From: Diphasiastrum complanatum | Lineage: Eukaryota; Streptophyta; Lycopodiopsida; Lycopodiales; Lycopodiaceae | NCBI GenBank assembly: GCA_029204225.1 | Contig: CM055093.1 | Span: forward strand, 27,687,566-27,751,565 | Direction of reading: 5' to 3' | Length of the DNA stretch: 64,000 nt | Shown: in pieces, positions 1 through 12,785 of the stretch | How the letters are laid out: every line of letters starts with the position of its first letter | Position numbering within the stretch: position 1 is the stretch's first letter | Notes under the pieces: model-generated | Told to the model about the DNA's origin: nothing | Seen by the model: the letters and a program-made list of their open reading frames with translations, nothing else | The model's database searches: none | Translations under genes and position numbers: made by a program

Positions 1-160
1 TTGAAGTTTTTGTAAGGGATTGTTTTTCAAAAAACAACATCCATTCAAAGATATTAAAGTGAAAAAAATTTCTCTTTAAAACCCTTGCATAATGAGGCAA
101 TCATACTAAATCGTTTATATTTAACAACAGATTGTTTAATTGGAAGCTTAAGGTGGCTTC
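1..160. repeat. Dispersed repeat R1, copy a (cut by the window edge)
   Basis: Begins at the window edge. By eye it aligns with 4051-4200 (shared blocks include AAGGGATT, TTTTTCAAAA, CATCCATT, AAAGAT, ATTAAAG, AACCCTTGCAT and AATCATAC) and in its second half with 3030-3110. No ORF, LTR ends or tRNA boxes are visible, so the repeat class is unknown. Confidence 0.6.
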
Positions 161-2166
<2,006 letters not shown>

Positions 2167-2247
2167 GAGCTTTTATTATGATTTTTAGGGTTAGGATTTT
2201 TTAAGGATTTGTAAAGATTAAAATAGCCATTGAGTGAGGCACTGTTG

Positions 2248-2249
<2 letters not shown>

Positions 2250-2341
<92 letters not shown>
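2250..2341. repeat. (GA)n microsatellite, about 92 bp
   Basis: Second pure GA array, starting after CTGTTGGG and ending before ATTCAATGC. It lies in the same orientation as the array at 2047-2165, with an 85-bp unique spacer. Confidence 0.97.
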
Positions 2342-2343
<2 letters not shown>

Positions 2344-3029
2344 CAATGCATCTCGCTCGTACTATGAAGAATATATCACATTTAGGATTTGCAGGTTACA
2401 ATTTATCAACCAGTTACATGTAAGTAAGAATTGTGTTGATATTGTACTTGCTATCTTTGAAGTGGATTAAATCGTGCAAAGAACTTCATTTATCTAGAAA
2501 TGATGGATTTAGCATTGCCACTAGTAATATAGGCATTGTGCATGGGATGTTCTATGGAAAAGAGTTGTAAAACAAAAATTAAATTAAATTAGATGATCAT
2601 ATGTGAAAGTGAGATGGATACATTACTAAATCTTGAAATCATATGACTTTTCAAAAGCAGTTTACACTTAATAAATTGCCCATAATAATTTTGGGGATGC
2701 ATGTTAAAGCCTTTTGAAGCTCAAAAGACGTTTCAAGGCATTTTAATGTCATAAAATCTTCATCAAGAATTTGGAGGAATACGTTACACCTCATAAAAGG
2801 TCAAAACCTATGGGCCATAAAAAAATTATAACATATAATGCGTAGACAATCCTTTACTAATGGAAAAGTTCTTTTTGGTAACCTTACACCTAATTCAACA
2901 ACAATTGGCTCGGCCTAATGGTGTCCCCATAATCTTAAAAATGTTTTACTAGAAATGAAAGGTTACTAAACATATTATTTCCCAATAGTTAGTGTGAGTG
3001 TATGACTTTGTCTTTTCTTGACACTTGCC
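2342..3029. other. Non-coding stretch, nothing recognised
   Basis: AT-rich, no coding similarity, no LTR or tRNA-like boxes seen on either strand. Confidence 0.55.
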
Positions 3030-3215
3030 ATTTTTTCTCTTTGGAACCTTTGCATGATGAGGCAATCATACCAAATCTTTTATATTTTGATTAAGGTGAC
3101 TACAAGATAAACACAAATGAAGATTGTTAATTAATGTTCCAAAAACTTTTTATGAGTTATCTTCCAAAAGCCTGCACTTTTAAGCTTCTTCGGTTCTCAA
3201 AGCAATGCTCGGGAA
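3030..3215. repeat. Dispersed repeat R1, copy b
   Basis: Aligns by eye with 4125-4330: shared blocks include TTGCATGATGAG, AATCATACCAAAT, GAGTTATCTTCCAAAAGC and CTTCTTGGGTT/CTTCTTCGGTT. Same orientation as copies a and c. The sequence to its right (from about 3216) is not shared with copy c, so a different junction follows. Confidence 0.65.
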
Positions 3216-3329
3216 AACCGGCATACTATAGAAATGGAATAGGCAAATTCTCTCAAAAACTGGCTACAAAGATAAAATGCAAGATGTTGACTTTTAAAAA
3301 ATCGATAAAATTTTGGTTTTGTAAGGAAT

Positions 3330-3470
3330 TTTACGTGGGGGGAAAGGACCGGCTTCCAGGCCCCTCTGCCCTGGAAGGGTCTGAGGACGAGGGCGGAGGC
3401 CCTAGGGGCATAGACTCTTCCGTGGGTGGAAGGGCCCGAGGAGTTGGACTTCACCGAATATAATCTCATT
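3330..3470. other. GC-rich island of unknown origin
   Basis: About 140 bp rich in G and C (GGCCC, CCAGGCCCC, GGCGGAGGCCC, GGGCCC) inside very AT-rich DNA. Both strands have an open frame across it, but neither translation resembles a family I know. It could be a fragment of an unrecognised mobile element or a captured exon. Confidence 0.4.
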
Positions 3471-3523
3471 TTTTATTTTTTATTTATTTCGTAAATTCTT
3501 TTTTTACTTGCACCTTCCGCCCG

Positions 3524-3555
3524 GAATGTGTATGTAAAATTTTACATGCACATTC
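3524..3555. repeat. Near-perfect 32-bp palindrome
   Basis: Arms 3524-3539 and 3540-3555 are reverse complements with one mismatch and no loop (GAATGTGTATGTAAAA / TTTTACATGCACATTC). A related direct copy of the right arm follows at about 3570-3590 (AAAATGTGCATGTAAAT). Could form a cruciform or be a foldback end. Confidence 0.8.
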
Positions 3556-4050
3556 TGCTTTGCAAAATGTGCATGTAAATTTTTCTCAAAAAAATTTGCA
3601 AAGATAGAATTCCTAGTGAGTTACCATCATTTCCTTCGTTAAAAAATAAAAAATGGAGTTATGTTTAGTAAAATATATGAAGGATTCTTGACTGTTGGCT
3701 TTTGCACATGTTAGATGCATGTAAATTCTTAAAATTTCTCAAAAAACCACGCAAAATTTTGAAACAACTATCTTGTAGATGCTTGATCGTTTGTACAATT
3801 TTTTACTCTAGTTACACGTGACTAATTTCTAAGCTTATAACACATTATACCATGAAAATAATTGTTGGAGCGAGCAATGTTGATGCCCAAGAAAAATAGT
3901 TGGATTATGAACTTTTTTTTTATTATGATGAATATAATTTAGCAGATCAAAAATAGTTTTAGTTGATGCTCTATTCTTTTACAAGCTTGGTTACTATAAT
4001 AAATGCCAATCTTTGATAGTTGTCAGATTTTAGAATGCAGCATTTTTTAC

Positions 4051-4330
4051 TTGAACTTTTTGGAAGGGATTATTTTTCAAAAGATGACATCCATTGAAAG
4101 ATCTAGGATATTAAAGGGAAAAAAAATCTCTTTGAAACCCTTGCATGATGAGATAATCATACCAAATTTTCTATAAATAATACCACATTCTTTAATTGGA
4201 AACTTCAGCTGGCTACAAGATATACATAATTAAAGATTAATACTAAATGTTTCAAAAACCTTATCTGAGTTATCTTCCAAAAGCTTGCAATGTTTTAACT
4301 TCTTGGGTTTACAAAGAATATAATTCGCAA
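4051..4330. repeat. Dispersed repeat R1, copy c (longest)
   Basis: The longest copy (about 280 bp) spans the parts seen separately in copies a (1-160) and b (3030-3215), so it probably best represents the unit. It lies about 400 bp beyond the 3' end of ELIP copy 1. No coding potential seen. Confidence 0.65.
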
Positions 4331-4740
4331 AAGGGTTCACATACCTCTATGAAAAAACGTAAAAATCTTCATGATAGCGATTTTTGAAAAAGAATCATGA
4401 ATGACGATTCCATTTCTACACATTATGCACAAATTCTTTTTCCGTAGCAAAAAGAACAAGAGTTTATGCGTGATTTTCTAGCAAAAGCATCAAGTTAATC
4501 ACCATCACAAACAGGTACAGATGTCCAAAATTGCATTTAATATACTCAAAGTGTTCTTTACGAACTATATCCATATGCGTTATTGAATATTCTGTCATCA
4601 GAAGAATGAAAAACTCGTTTATCGAGTTTGTAATTCATTATCTGAGGTTTTAACATCGAAAGAAAGGGCATGTTAATATTCTATGCGATATGGTGTGCAC
4701 GAATGTATTTTTTTTTTCGTGATTTTACAGTTTCGACTAA

Positions 4741-5730
4741 TTAAAAAAGTGGACTACCTTTGACATATTCTGTCAGCGCTAAAGCCACAAGACCTACCAT
4801 AGCCGCTCGGCCATTCCACGTCTCCGCTTTGGATGAAAAGAAATCTCTTGCGATTTGCTTTCTGCCGAGATACCTTGGAAGAGTGGAATAAGCGACGCAG
4901 ACGTAAACAGAACTGCTGTGACGATAAACCATGAAAGCCCTCCGTTGTCTAACTGGCCCAGGAGACCTTGACCAGTAGCTATCTCTACTCCCAAGGCTGA
5001 TACGAATCCCAGCATGGCCAATCTCCCGTTTATTTTCTCTGGAGCAGGTCCGGAAAAGGCGAATATATCAGTGAAGTTGGTGCTCATCTGCAAGACAAGG
5101 GCAAAGTCCGGATTCGTTTCACCGAACATAAGTGAGAAATAGTCACGTACAAAGTGCATTCTAATAAAAATAGAAGAAATGAGTATAATTAACAAGCAGG
5201 GAAGTTTAATTTGAATAATATAGACTGTAGATCTATATAGATGCAATACCTTCTTAAGAGCAGCTGGGGTGGTAGAGGTTCTTCTTGATTCTGCATTATC
5301 CTAAAGGAGCATACAAACATGTTTAAGCTGGGTGAGATTTGACTGGCAGATCTAATATTACATGTGGACGACCTATTGTAGAATTTAAAAAAGAAACCTG
5401 AAGTTCACCTTGCAAATACATCGAAACGAATGACTACATCACTCGGAACATGGATGATGAAAATGCTGGAAGATCTTCTAGTAACCAGCTCAACAGATAA
5501 TTAATTATATCCAAAATTCAAGAACAAGAAATCTTTTCAGTTTTGAACTAAGAAAATATAGTTACCTTGGACATGCACGATAGACTAAGTCGAGGCAAGT
5601 TCCGATAACTTCCTAGAGAGGTTTTTGTGAGAGGAACTAGTTTTACGTGTTGCATCAAAGATCTACTGTTAACCTGCGTACTCTGCTGAGTTTTGCCATA
5701 CAGGGACGTTGGAAGGGTTGAAGCAGCCAT
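4741..5730 (-). pseudogene. ELIP: Early light-induced protein (ELIP), copy 1, frameshifted
   Basis: ELIPs are nuclear-encoded thylakoid proteins of the chlorophyll a/b-binding superfamily, thought to hold pigments and limit photo-oxidation under high light, cold or drying. Exons by alignment to copy 2 (33385-34460): exon 1 5566-5730 (55 codons, Ser-rich transit-peptide-like), exon 2 5250-5300 (17 codons), exon 3 from 5087; introns 5301-5565 and 5088-5249 have GT-AG ends. Exon 3 encodes helix I with EKINGRLAM and helix II, then a 2-bp insertion near 4844-4849 relative to copy 2 shifts the frame. The shifted frame stops at 4794 after about 169 residues in all. Helix III ([11 protein letters not shown]), needed for the three-helix fold, survives only in another frame ending at 4741. 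Exon 2 lacks about 20 codons present in copy 2. Probably a recent pseudogene, unless the 2 bp is an assembly error. Confidence 0.85.
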
Positions 5731-5897
5731 TCCGAACTTCCGCTATTCGATAACTAGAATAAGATGTGTTTTCAAGTGCCCTTGAAATGAGTGCTTGAAT
5801 GCAAGCTACTCCCGAGTCGCGTCAGTTATGGATGTTCAGACTTTGGTAAATCAGTAACCACTGATGAGAAGGAGATTGTGAGTAAGTTATGACAATG

Positions 5898-6045
5898 TTA
5901 GCAGGGCAGGCGATGAATCTTTATAGCAAAAACAGAGAGGTGCGGATGGCTGAAAAAGTGCCACGGTTAAAGATGGTATGGGACAAGCTCGTCCACAAGG
6001 GCAAAGGGATCGACGTGGTCGAGGTCCTATGCCAGAAGCAAGCAT
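5898..6045 (-). promoter_or_regulatory. Conserved ELIP promoter block, copy 1
   Basis: Reading the minus strand, TATAAAG (5919-5925) lies about 190 bp upstream of the ELIP copy 1 ATG. Further upstream are a block containing GGGACAAGCTCGTCCACA (5979-5996) and an ACGTGG/CCACGT core (about 6013-6018) of G-box/ABRE type. The same elements occur in the same order upstream of copy 2 (34640-34785), where the TATA-like element is also about 190 bp from the ATG, so they look selectively retained. ACGT cores are known targets of bZIP factors such as HY5 and ABA-response factors; binding here is inference. Confidence 0.7.
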
Positions 6046-6924
6046 GGATCGTGTCGTGAGACGGTGGAGAGTTGTGATATTTTGTTGTTCACTTCTTCGG
6101 TGCTGCTCATGCTTAATGCTTAGGGTGCTTTCACATGCAAGAGTAGAGGGCCATTTAGAAATTTGCAATTATCTCCCAAGTTGAAAGCCCATGTCTTTCC
6201 ATGTGAAATTGAAATTTCCTTGCATTTGGAATCAAAGCATTTATTGTCTATTTTTTAAATTAAATAAGATATTTGTGTTTTTTAAGGAAAGGAAGCAATG
6301 GCCCACCCCTTACTCCCCAATCAAGGCTTGGAATTTGACGTGCACCCCTCTACCTTTCACCTGGATGGGCTTTAACCGTTCACATGACATGTATAATGCA
6401 AGGTACCATTCAAATAAAAATAAGTATGAACCTTTCAACCACTTATACGTATATTCTTGTTATATTTTACACTAAAATTTAATTTTAAAAGTTCAGAATA
6501 GCATGACATTTGACTTTTTAAAGTTACCTTTCAAATGGAAGGACAATTTTCAAGTTTACCATTTAAATGACATGTTTTTGAAATTTTTGCCTTTCTTTGA
6601 AAGGCAAACTAGCCTTTGGCGTGCATTGTAGCTTGCAAATGCCAAGCCTGTCCCCAGTACTCCAAGAGGCCCAAGGGCCAAGGTACTCCCTTGGTATGTT
6701 GAGTGACCCCAAGCAACTTTCAATGCCACCTAGGGGCAAATCTCATCCCTTGTGAAATGGGGGGAAGTCCTCTTGGAGTGGCTCAAGTAGGTGCTAGTCT
6801 CAAATGTTCTATGGGTAATCCTTACTTGTATTTTGATCTCTCCATATTTCCTAAGATGCCTATGAAAGTCAATTATTCTTTAGTGAATGTGTGCATAAAA
6901 TGTGCCACAATTGATAAAAAATCA

Positions 6925-6963
<39 letters not shown>

Positions 6964-8260
6964 GTTTTGAATTGATTTCTTTACCACACACCCACCCCAT
7001 AGTTGTTGAAAAATCCTATGACCTCACCACCACTAAGAAACAACCCATCTCACCATTACAAGATAGATTCTCCCTCAACTTTGAATTTGAAATGGAATGA
7101 AGATTTCGAGGTTAGATGTTGTGGTTATCTTGCTCGCACAATGATAGTTTATTGGTGTCAAATCTTAGGATACAATTTTTATTGGTGACAAATCTTCGGA
7201 TTGAATAATTGGCAAGTGTCCTTTTTTTAATTAGTGCTTGTGTTATTGGTAACCATGGGTAGATTCACTAATGGCTAGGTGTCAAATTTCCTTGTTAACA
7301 CTAATTGTCTATATTGTCTACATACAAGTGGAAGCAACTTTTAGTTTGTGCTCCTAGGACATCTTGCCATTGTGACAATATGTGATCACTCATTCCAAAG
7401 TTCACTTTGTTCTTTATTTTTTAAGTTCTCAATTTCTTGATGCATTTGCATGAAAATGGCAAAATTGTTGATGGATTGCAACTAATTGTGGGAACAGAGT
7501 GGATGCTTACGTGAGGTGATTTGGCTGTTGAAATTTCTTTTTTCTTTAAGATTTTGAATTTGATATTGTTTTTTTATACTATTGATTTAACTCTTGAATA
7601 TTTGATGAAATTACATTGATTTCTTTGTGAACTTTTGTGTCAATTTTGTACACTGATTTTTGATCGGGCAAGAGAGTATAGAGAACGTGAACGAAGAAGA
7701 GAGCAGGAATATTTGCGGAAAAACTTTCCCGCTACAATGGGCTGCTAGATGCAAAAACAGTCTAATACAATGTTTATGCTAAGTATAATCACAGCTTAAA
7801 TGTTTTGGTGCCCAACGGGGTCTTATAAATTAGTTCATACTCACAAAAACAAAATGAGTACAGTCCACCGAAGAGATTAGAAATGGTTTGTGTCTGGTAT
7901 TACTGAAAAATGGATTCAGTCAGAAGTTTAGTTCTAAAATAGATTCTCAGGCGTCAAAGATAGCCATCGTCTAATCAGAAACTAAGGAGTCGTAGATTTT
8001 GATGATCCAAATGAAGCCAACACTTTGAACACTTCAAACTCAGCTTGTAGGCCGTACGTACTACAGCCTATAGTACACACGTGCCAACTGGGATTTGTGT
8101 CAATGATCTGTATTTTCATTATCAATGCTTGTTGTTTGTGAACATGCCAATCTAGATCAAGTTTTTGGTAACTAGTTTTTTGATAGATTGGTAAGCAAGC
8201 ACATAATAACTCTTGTGGATCTTTCAAGATCCATTTTTGGTTCCCAAAGTACTATACTTT
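6046..8260. other. Non-coding stretch, no gene seen
   Basis: No recognised coding sequence on either strand. It contains a (CT)n array at 6929-6959 and scattered short frames without family resemblance. The 6660-6830 part is slightly richer in GC but holds no motif I can name. Confidence 0.55.
6929..6959. repeat. (CT)n microsatellite, about 31 bp
   Basis: Pure CT run between ACATT and CATATG. Confidence 0.95.
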
Positions 8261-9294
8261 TGTCAGAAATAGGATAGATAATGTAATGCGGAAACTTCCT
8301 ACTTCCAATGCATGACTACGACTATCAAACATTAAACAAAGCAAGATGAAAATCACGTTCAATCTTTAGCAACTAACTATGAAATTGCTAGATACTAAGT
8401 GATTAAGTAGCCAAACATAAAGTATTGAATTCTCAGACAATTTCTATCAGTTACAAAAGCAATACAGAGATGCATGCATTCTGACATATACTGAACACAA
8501 TAAGAAGATAGTATTGATACAGAAAAACAAAATCACATGTTAATGAGCGCAAAACAATAGCGAATAGAAATCGCGCACTCTAAGTTGTATCTGAATAACT
8601 GAGAATAAGTCTGATAATAAGCAGCTCTGATGATAAGCAGTAGCGCAATATGTGGAAGCAGGCACTGATATCACTCTATGGGCGAAAAAGAAAAATAAAT
8701 TGTTATAACCAGAATCATGGATTACTTGGAGAATGGAGTTACAAGCAGTTCTTTTGTGTGTGAAATCAGATTATCAGTGTAGGAGTCATACACTGCCATG
8801 AAAAAAAGATTGCAAAAACAATTAGGCGTCTGAGACAGCCATGCAATCCTCTAATAATGATAACCTAATATTAAGAGAATGTAGAATCAATTTAGGCATC
8901 ATAGACAACCATACAATTCTCTAATAATGGTGTTTGTGTAAAAGGGAGTGAGAGTTATCATTCAACAAGAATGCAATGAAGTAGAACAATAGCGAATCTG
9001 TACAATAAAGGTTGTAAAGACAACAATCAGACCACAATACAATTGCGCTGATAAGAGCGTGATCCTACTAGCATATTCAAGACAATTGCTAAGGTTTTAA
9101 AATAGTTCTCTCTCTCTCTATGATCACCAACTTTTCAGAGTCAGCTACTGATAAAAGACGTTCTTCGCTATCTAACCTCACGTATCATAATCCTCTCCTC
9201 TCTTCCTCTCTTTTGCCCTCATTCAATTACATGTATATCTACATATCAGCTGAAGAATCTTGTACTAGCTTAACTTTACAATTACAAGATTGAT
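8261..9294 (-). mobile_element. Inverted LTR of copia family A, truncated at its 5' end
   Basis: Read on the minus strand this matches the LTR of element A. The 8261-8640 part is the reverse complement of about 9960-10341, including the LTR end CTATTTCTGACA. The 8640-9294 part is the reverse complement of about 16840-17500. The LTR 3' terminus (TG...CA type) is at 8261 on this strand, and no primer-binding site follows it, so it is a 3' or solo LTR. Similarity to the 16706-17560 copy stops near 9294, so the LTR 5' end is missing. Confidence 0.7.
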
Positions 9295-9399
9295 AACAGT
9301 TGTAAAACTGATTAGTGGATCAATTCGTTAATGGAGCATGAAGGCTTTCTGGTCTGATAGCGACAATTTGTGTATTTTTGGTAGACTGGAAATGTGATA

Positions 9400-10341
9400 C
9401 TTCTTGGCCTTTTGGCCGTTGCCTTTACTTGAGGGCAGCCTTTGGGATTTATAAGATATCTTCGACGTTTGGAAAACACCTTCGGGATTTGTAGGACATT
9501 GTCTTTACTTGTAGGATACCTTTGGCTTTTTGTAGAGCAAGCATTTTTTGCCTGTCAGAAAACCTGTGTAAAAACACAGTGTCGGGTGTTTTGCCTTTTT
9601 TGCCTATTGAAAATTGCATGTAAAACTATAGTGTTGGGTTTTTCGCCTGTGTAGAAACCCGTATAAAACTGCAGTGTCGCCTGTTAGAAAACTTAGGGTA
9701 AAAACACAGTGTCGAGTTTACTCGCATTTTTGGCTATGTTCATAAACCTCTTTTGAAGTTCTGAAACAACAAATCAACATTGTGAATTGTGAAGGAGTTG
9801 AGTATTATTACACGACGCTTCCTGCACTCTTATCAAGCAGATCATTCACAATCAGAAAGTATTGTTGTTAGCTCTCTATCAAGCTTTCACGCTTGAGCTA
9901 TCTTGAGCATTCTAGCTCAGTCTTTTAGAGATTTATTTTAGAGTTGCTATTTTGCTACTGCTTATCAACAAAGCTGCTTATTATCAGACTTATTCTCAGT
10001 TACTCATAGACAAGTTAGAGTGCACGATTTCTATCCGCTATTATTTTGCGCTCATTGGCATTCAATTTTGTTTTTCTAAATCAATACTATCTTCTTGTTG
10101 CGTTCAGTATATGTTAGAATGCATGCATCTCTGTATTGCTTTTGTAAGTGATAGAAATTGTCTGAGAATTTAATACTTTATGTTTGGCTACGTAACCACT
10201 TAGTATCTAGCAATTTCAAAGTTAGTTGCTAGAGATTAAATGTGATTTTCATCAAAACTACTTTGTTTAATTTTTGATAGGCATAGTCATGCATTGGAAG
10301 TAGGAAGTTCCCGCATTATATTATCTATCCTATTTCTGACA
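9400..10341 (+). mobile_element. 5' LTR (partial) of copia element A
   Basis: The right end is precise: CTATTTCTGACA is followed immediately by TGGTATCAGAGC, the initiator-tRNA-Met primer site typical of plant copia elements. The inner part matches 8261-8640 inverted, and the stretch AGAGATTTATTTTAGAGTTG recurs at 16675-16695 in the 3' LTR. The LTR start is not visible; the left part (9430-9760) is built of degenerate tandem repeats and abuts the inverted LTR. Confidence 0.7.
9550..9725 (+). repeat. Degenerate tandem repeat in LTR A (about 45-60 bp unit, about 4 copies)
   Basis: Units of the form GCCTGT-AGAAAACC-GTAAAAACACAGTGTCGGG recur around 9550, 9600, 9645 and 9680. Related units occur in the 3' LTR at 16028-16135 (TAAAAATGCAGTGTCG, TAAAAATGCAGAGTCG). 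Tandem repeats in the U3 part of plant LTRs often carry enhancer activity; that role here is inference. Confidence 0.6.
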
Positions 10342-10353
10342 TGGTATCAGAGC
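10342..10353 (+). promoter_or_regulatory. Primer-binding site of element A
   Basis: TGGTATCAGAGC directly abuts the LTR end. It is complementary to the 3' end of plant initiator methionine tRNA, the usual primer for copia reverse transcription. Confidence 0.9.
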
Positions 10354-10547
10354 ATTGATTCTTCTTCAGGGCCTAATACTATTTCGGTATCAGAGCGAAA
10401 GCTCTAATACTTGATATCTTTTGCGATATCAAATTGATATTATATTCTTTAGTTCCTTTCATTGTTTCAGTATCAGAGAATTGATTTCATATTGTTGACA
10501 TTACTACATCTTAGTGTCATCGATACAATCGACAGACTAAGTTCCAG

Positions 10548-11600
10548 ATGGATTCTCAAAGTAAAGCTGGTCTTATTGCAGACAAGCTAAATGGATCCAA
10601 TTATCATTTGTGAAATTCAAGATAAAGATCTTGCTAATTGCCAACTAGTTATGGGATGTTGCTACAGATATAGAAGTAAACTGAAGATGACGCAAAAGAC
10701 TCAAAGTGGAAATCGAAGGATGGTAAAACTTATGCGTTTATTATCCTCAATATATCAGATACACAGATTGGACACGTAGCTGAAGCTAAAACTTCAAAAG
10801 ACGTTTGGGACAACCTGAACTCACTATATGACATGAGGGACGTAACTACTAAGTTACATCTACGAAGGAAATTCTTCACATTCAAGATGTTTAATGGTGA
10901 TTCTCTTCAGAGTCACATTAACCAGTTTAAGAATCTCTTACAACAGATGGCTGCTTTCGGATCAGTCATAGATGATCAAGACACAATCATGACATTGCTT
11001 TGAAGCTTGCCCTCTACATATGAGAGCTGAGTGATGATCATATCGACACACTCAGATTCAGCTCTTACTAGAGTATCACTATGTTGCTGCAAGAAGACAA
11101 TAGAAGAAGTCAAGACACTTTGTCTACTTCCTCCTCTTAGGCTCTATATGTCAACAAAGGCTCTAAGCGATAGAAGCAAAAAAGATCCACAAAGACTGCA
11201 AAGAATCAGAAGCTGACTCAAAGTCAAGTACAATCATCAAATCCACAGTCGAAGAAGAAGATGTTTTGTAGGTATTGCAAGCGCAATAACCATGAGATCA
11301 AGAATTGCGAAATTCTCCAAGTGAAGAATGCATCCTAGCAACCCTATCAACAAGCAAACACGGTTTCATCATCTCCCTAGGTCAAAGTGGATGAAGGCGC
11401 ATTCATGGTCACAGACCAAAGCGCATTTTTGGATGATTCATGGTTTTTTTTTATTTTGGAGAAACTCAACACATGACCAATCAACTTGAGATTTTCAACT
11501 CTTACATGCCTTACAGCACGAAGAAATTTGTTCATCTTGATGACAATAGTACTCACACTATTGGAGGTGAAGGTACTATGAGATTGAGATTCTAGCATAA
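10548..11600 (+). pseudogene. Copia element A: gag and protease remnant
   Basis: Starts with MDSQSKAG..., a copia gag start, about 200 bp after the primer site. Fragments such as KTSKDVWDNLNSLYDMRD and KNLLQQMAAFGSVIDDQD resemble the UBN2-type gag. The zinc knuckle is intact as CRYCKRNNHEIKNC (CX2CX4HX4C, about 11266-11307). A protease-like region follows (11395-11600) with its frame broken around the expected active site. Several stops and shifts exclude a functional product. Confidence 0.75.
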
Positions 11601-11639
11601 TCAATTCAAACTACTATCAAAGGTCTTATATATTTCTAA

Positions 11640-12785
11640 ACTCTCTACAAATCTGTTATCAGTAAGTAGAATTACAGATTTAGGTCATAAGGTAGAAGTC
11701 AAATTTGATCAATGCAAACTTATTGATAGGAGTAATAAGATCCTTGCACTCGGCAAGAGACATGGTTACTTATATAGATTGGCACATTGTTATTCTGAGT
11801 ATAGTCAAGCCTTAAAAACCTCTGTTCTAGTCAATAAAGCATTACTATGGCTTCATCGCTTAGGACACGTGAATTATGCATCTATTTTGAACATGTCCAG
11901 ACAATCCATGGTTCTTGATCTCAACTATTCTTCTGGTAAGGTCAACCTCCATGTCTGTCACATAGCTGCATCTTTGGAAAGTAGGCTAGGATTTCTTTTA
12001 GAACAAACCATAGATATGCAACAAAAGGTCTATTAGATGTTGTCCATATAGATATATGTGGACCTATGCAAACTCCTTTTTGTTAGATGAAAAGTATTTC
12101 ATTACTTTTATTGACAAATTCTTCAGAAGAATAACTGTTTTTTTAATTAAACAGAAATTAGAGGCTTTCATCAAATTCAGACAATTCAAAGAGTATGCTA
12201 AGAATCAAACTGGCAAAGGAATCAAAGAACTGAAGTCAGATGATAGGGGAGGATACATCTCCACTTGTCTTAACAACAACATTGAGCAACAATACATTAA
12301 CTCCTATTTGCCTCAGTCAAATTGTCTTGTTGAGAGAAATAACAAAACCTTAGTTGAATTGGCAAAGTGCATGTTATCTCATGCGACACTTCCAAAGTCC
12401 TTTTGGGCTGAAGCTGGTTCAACAACAACCTATATTCAGAACAGATGTCCTACTAAAGGTCTCTCAGACAAAACGCCATTCAAAGTTTGGATAGGTACCA
12501 AACCTTTTTTTATCAAACCTACGAGTTTTTGGATGTACTACTTTTGCGTAGATACCTCGTGATCTCAGGAAGAAGCTTGACTTCCAGAGTATCAAATGTA
12601 TTTTCACCTGCTACACTACTTCAAATCAAGCCTACAAGTTGTTTGATCCCATCAAGTTGAAGATATTCACTAGTCGGGATGCCATCTACATCGAAGATCA
12701 GTTTATCGACCTCAAGGGAAAAGGCAAAGCCCACATAGCTGACTCTTCGGTTTCATCCGACACATTGAACTTCCCAGGTCGAAAA
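11640..12785 (+). pseudogene. Copia element A: integrase remnant
   Basis: The stretch ending at 12036 includes WLHRLGHVNYASI, the HHCC-type zinc region before the integrase core. The frame 12056-12562 carries the core: a second Asp region (KSDDRGGYI), the Glu region altered to LVERNNKTL, and ATLPKSFWAEA. The end (12600-12780) matches the linker toward reverse transcriptase. The frame is broken repeatedly. At 12785 element A stops and inverted element B begins; the reverse transcriptase of A is missing except for its tail at 15745-15855. Confidence 0.75.

Noticed and set aside
2234-2470. Open frame with a long Glu-Arg repeat
   Set aside because: Product of the (GA)n microsatellite; no other coding signal.
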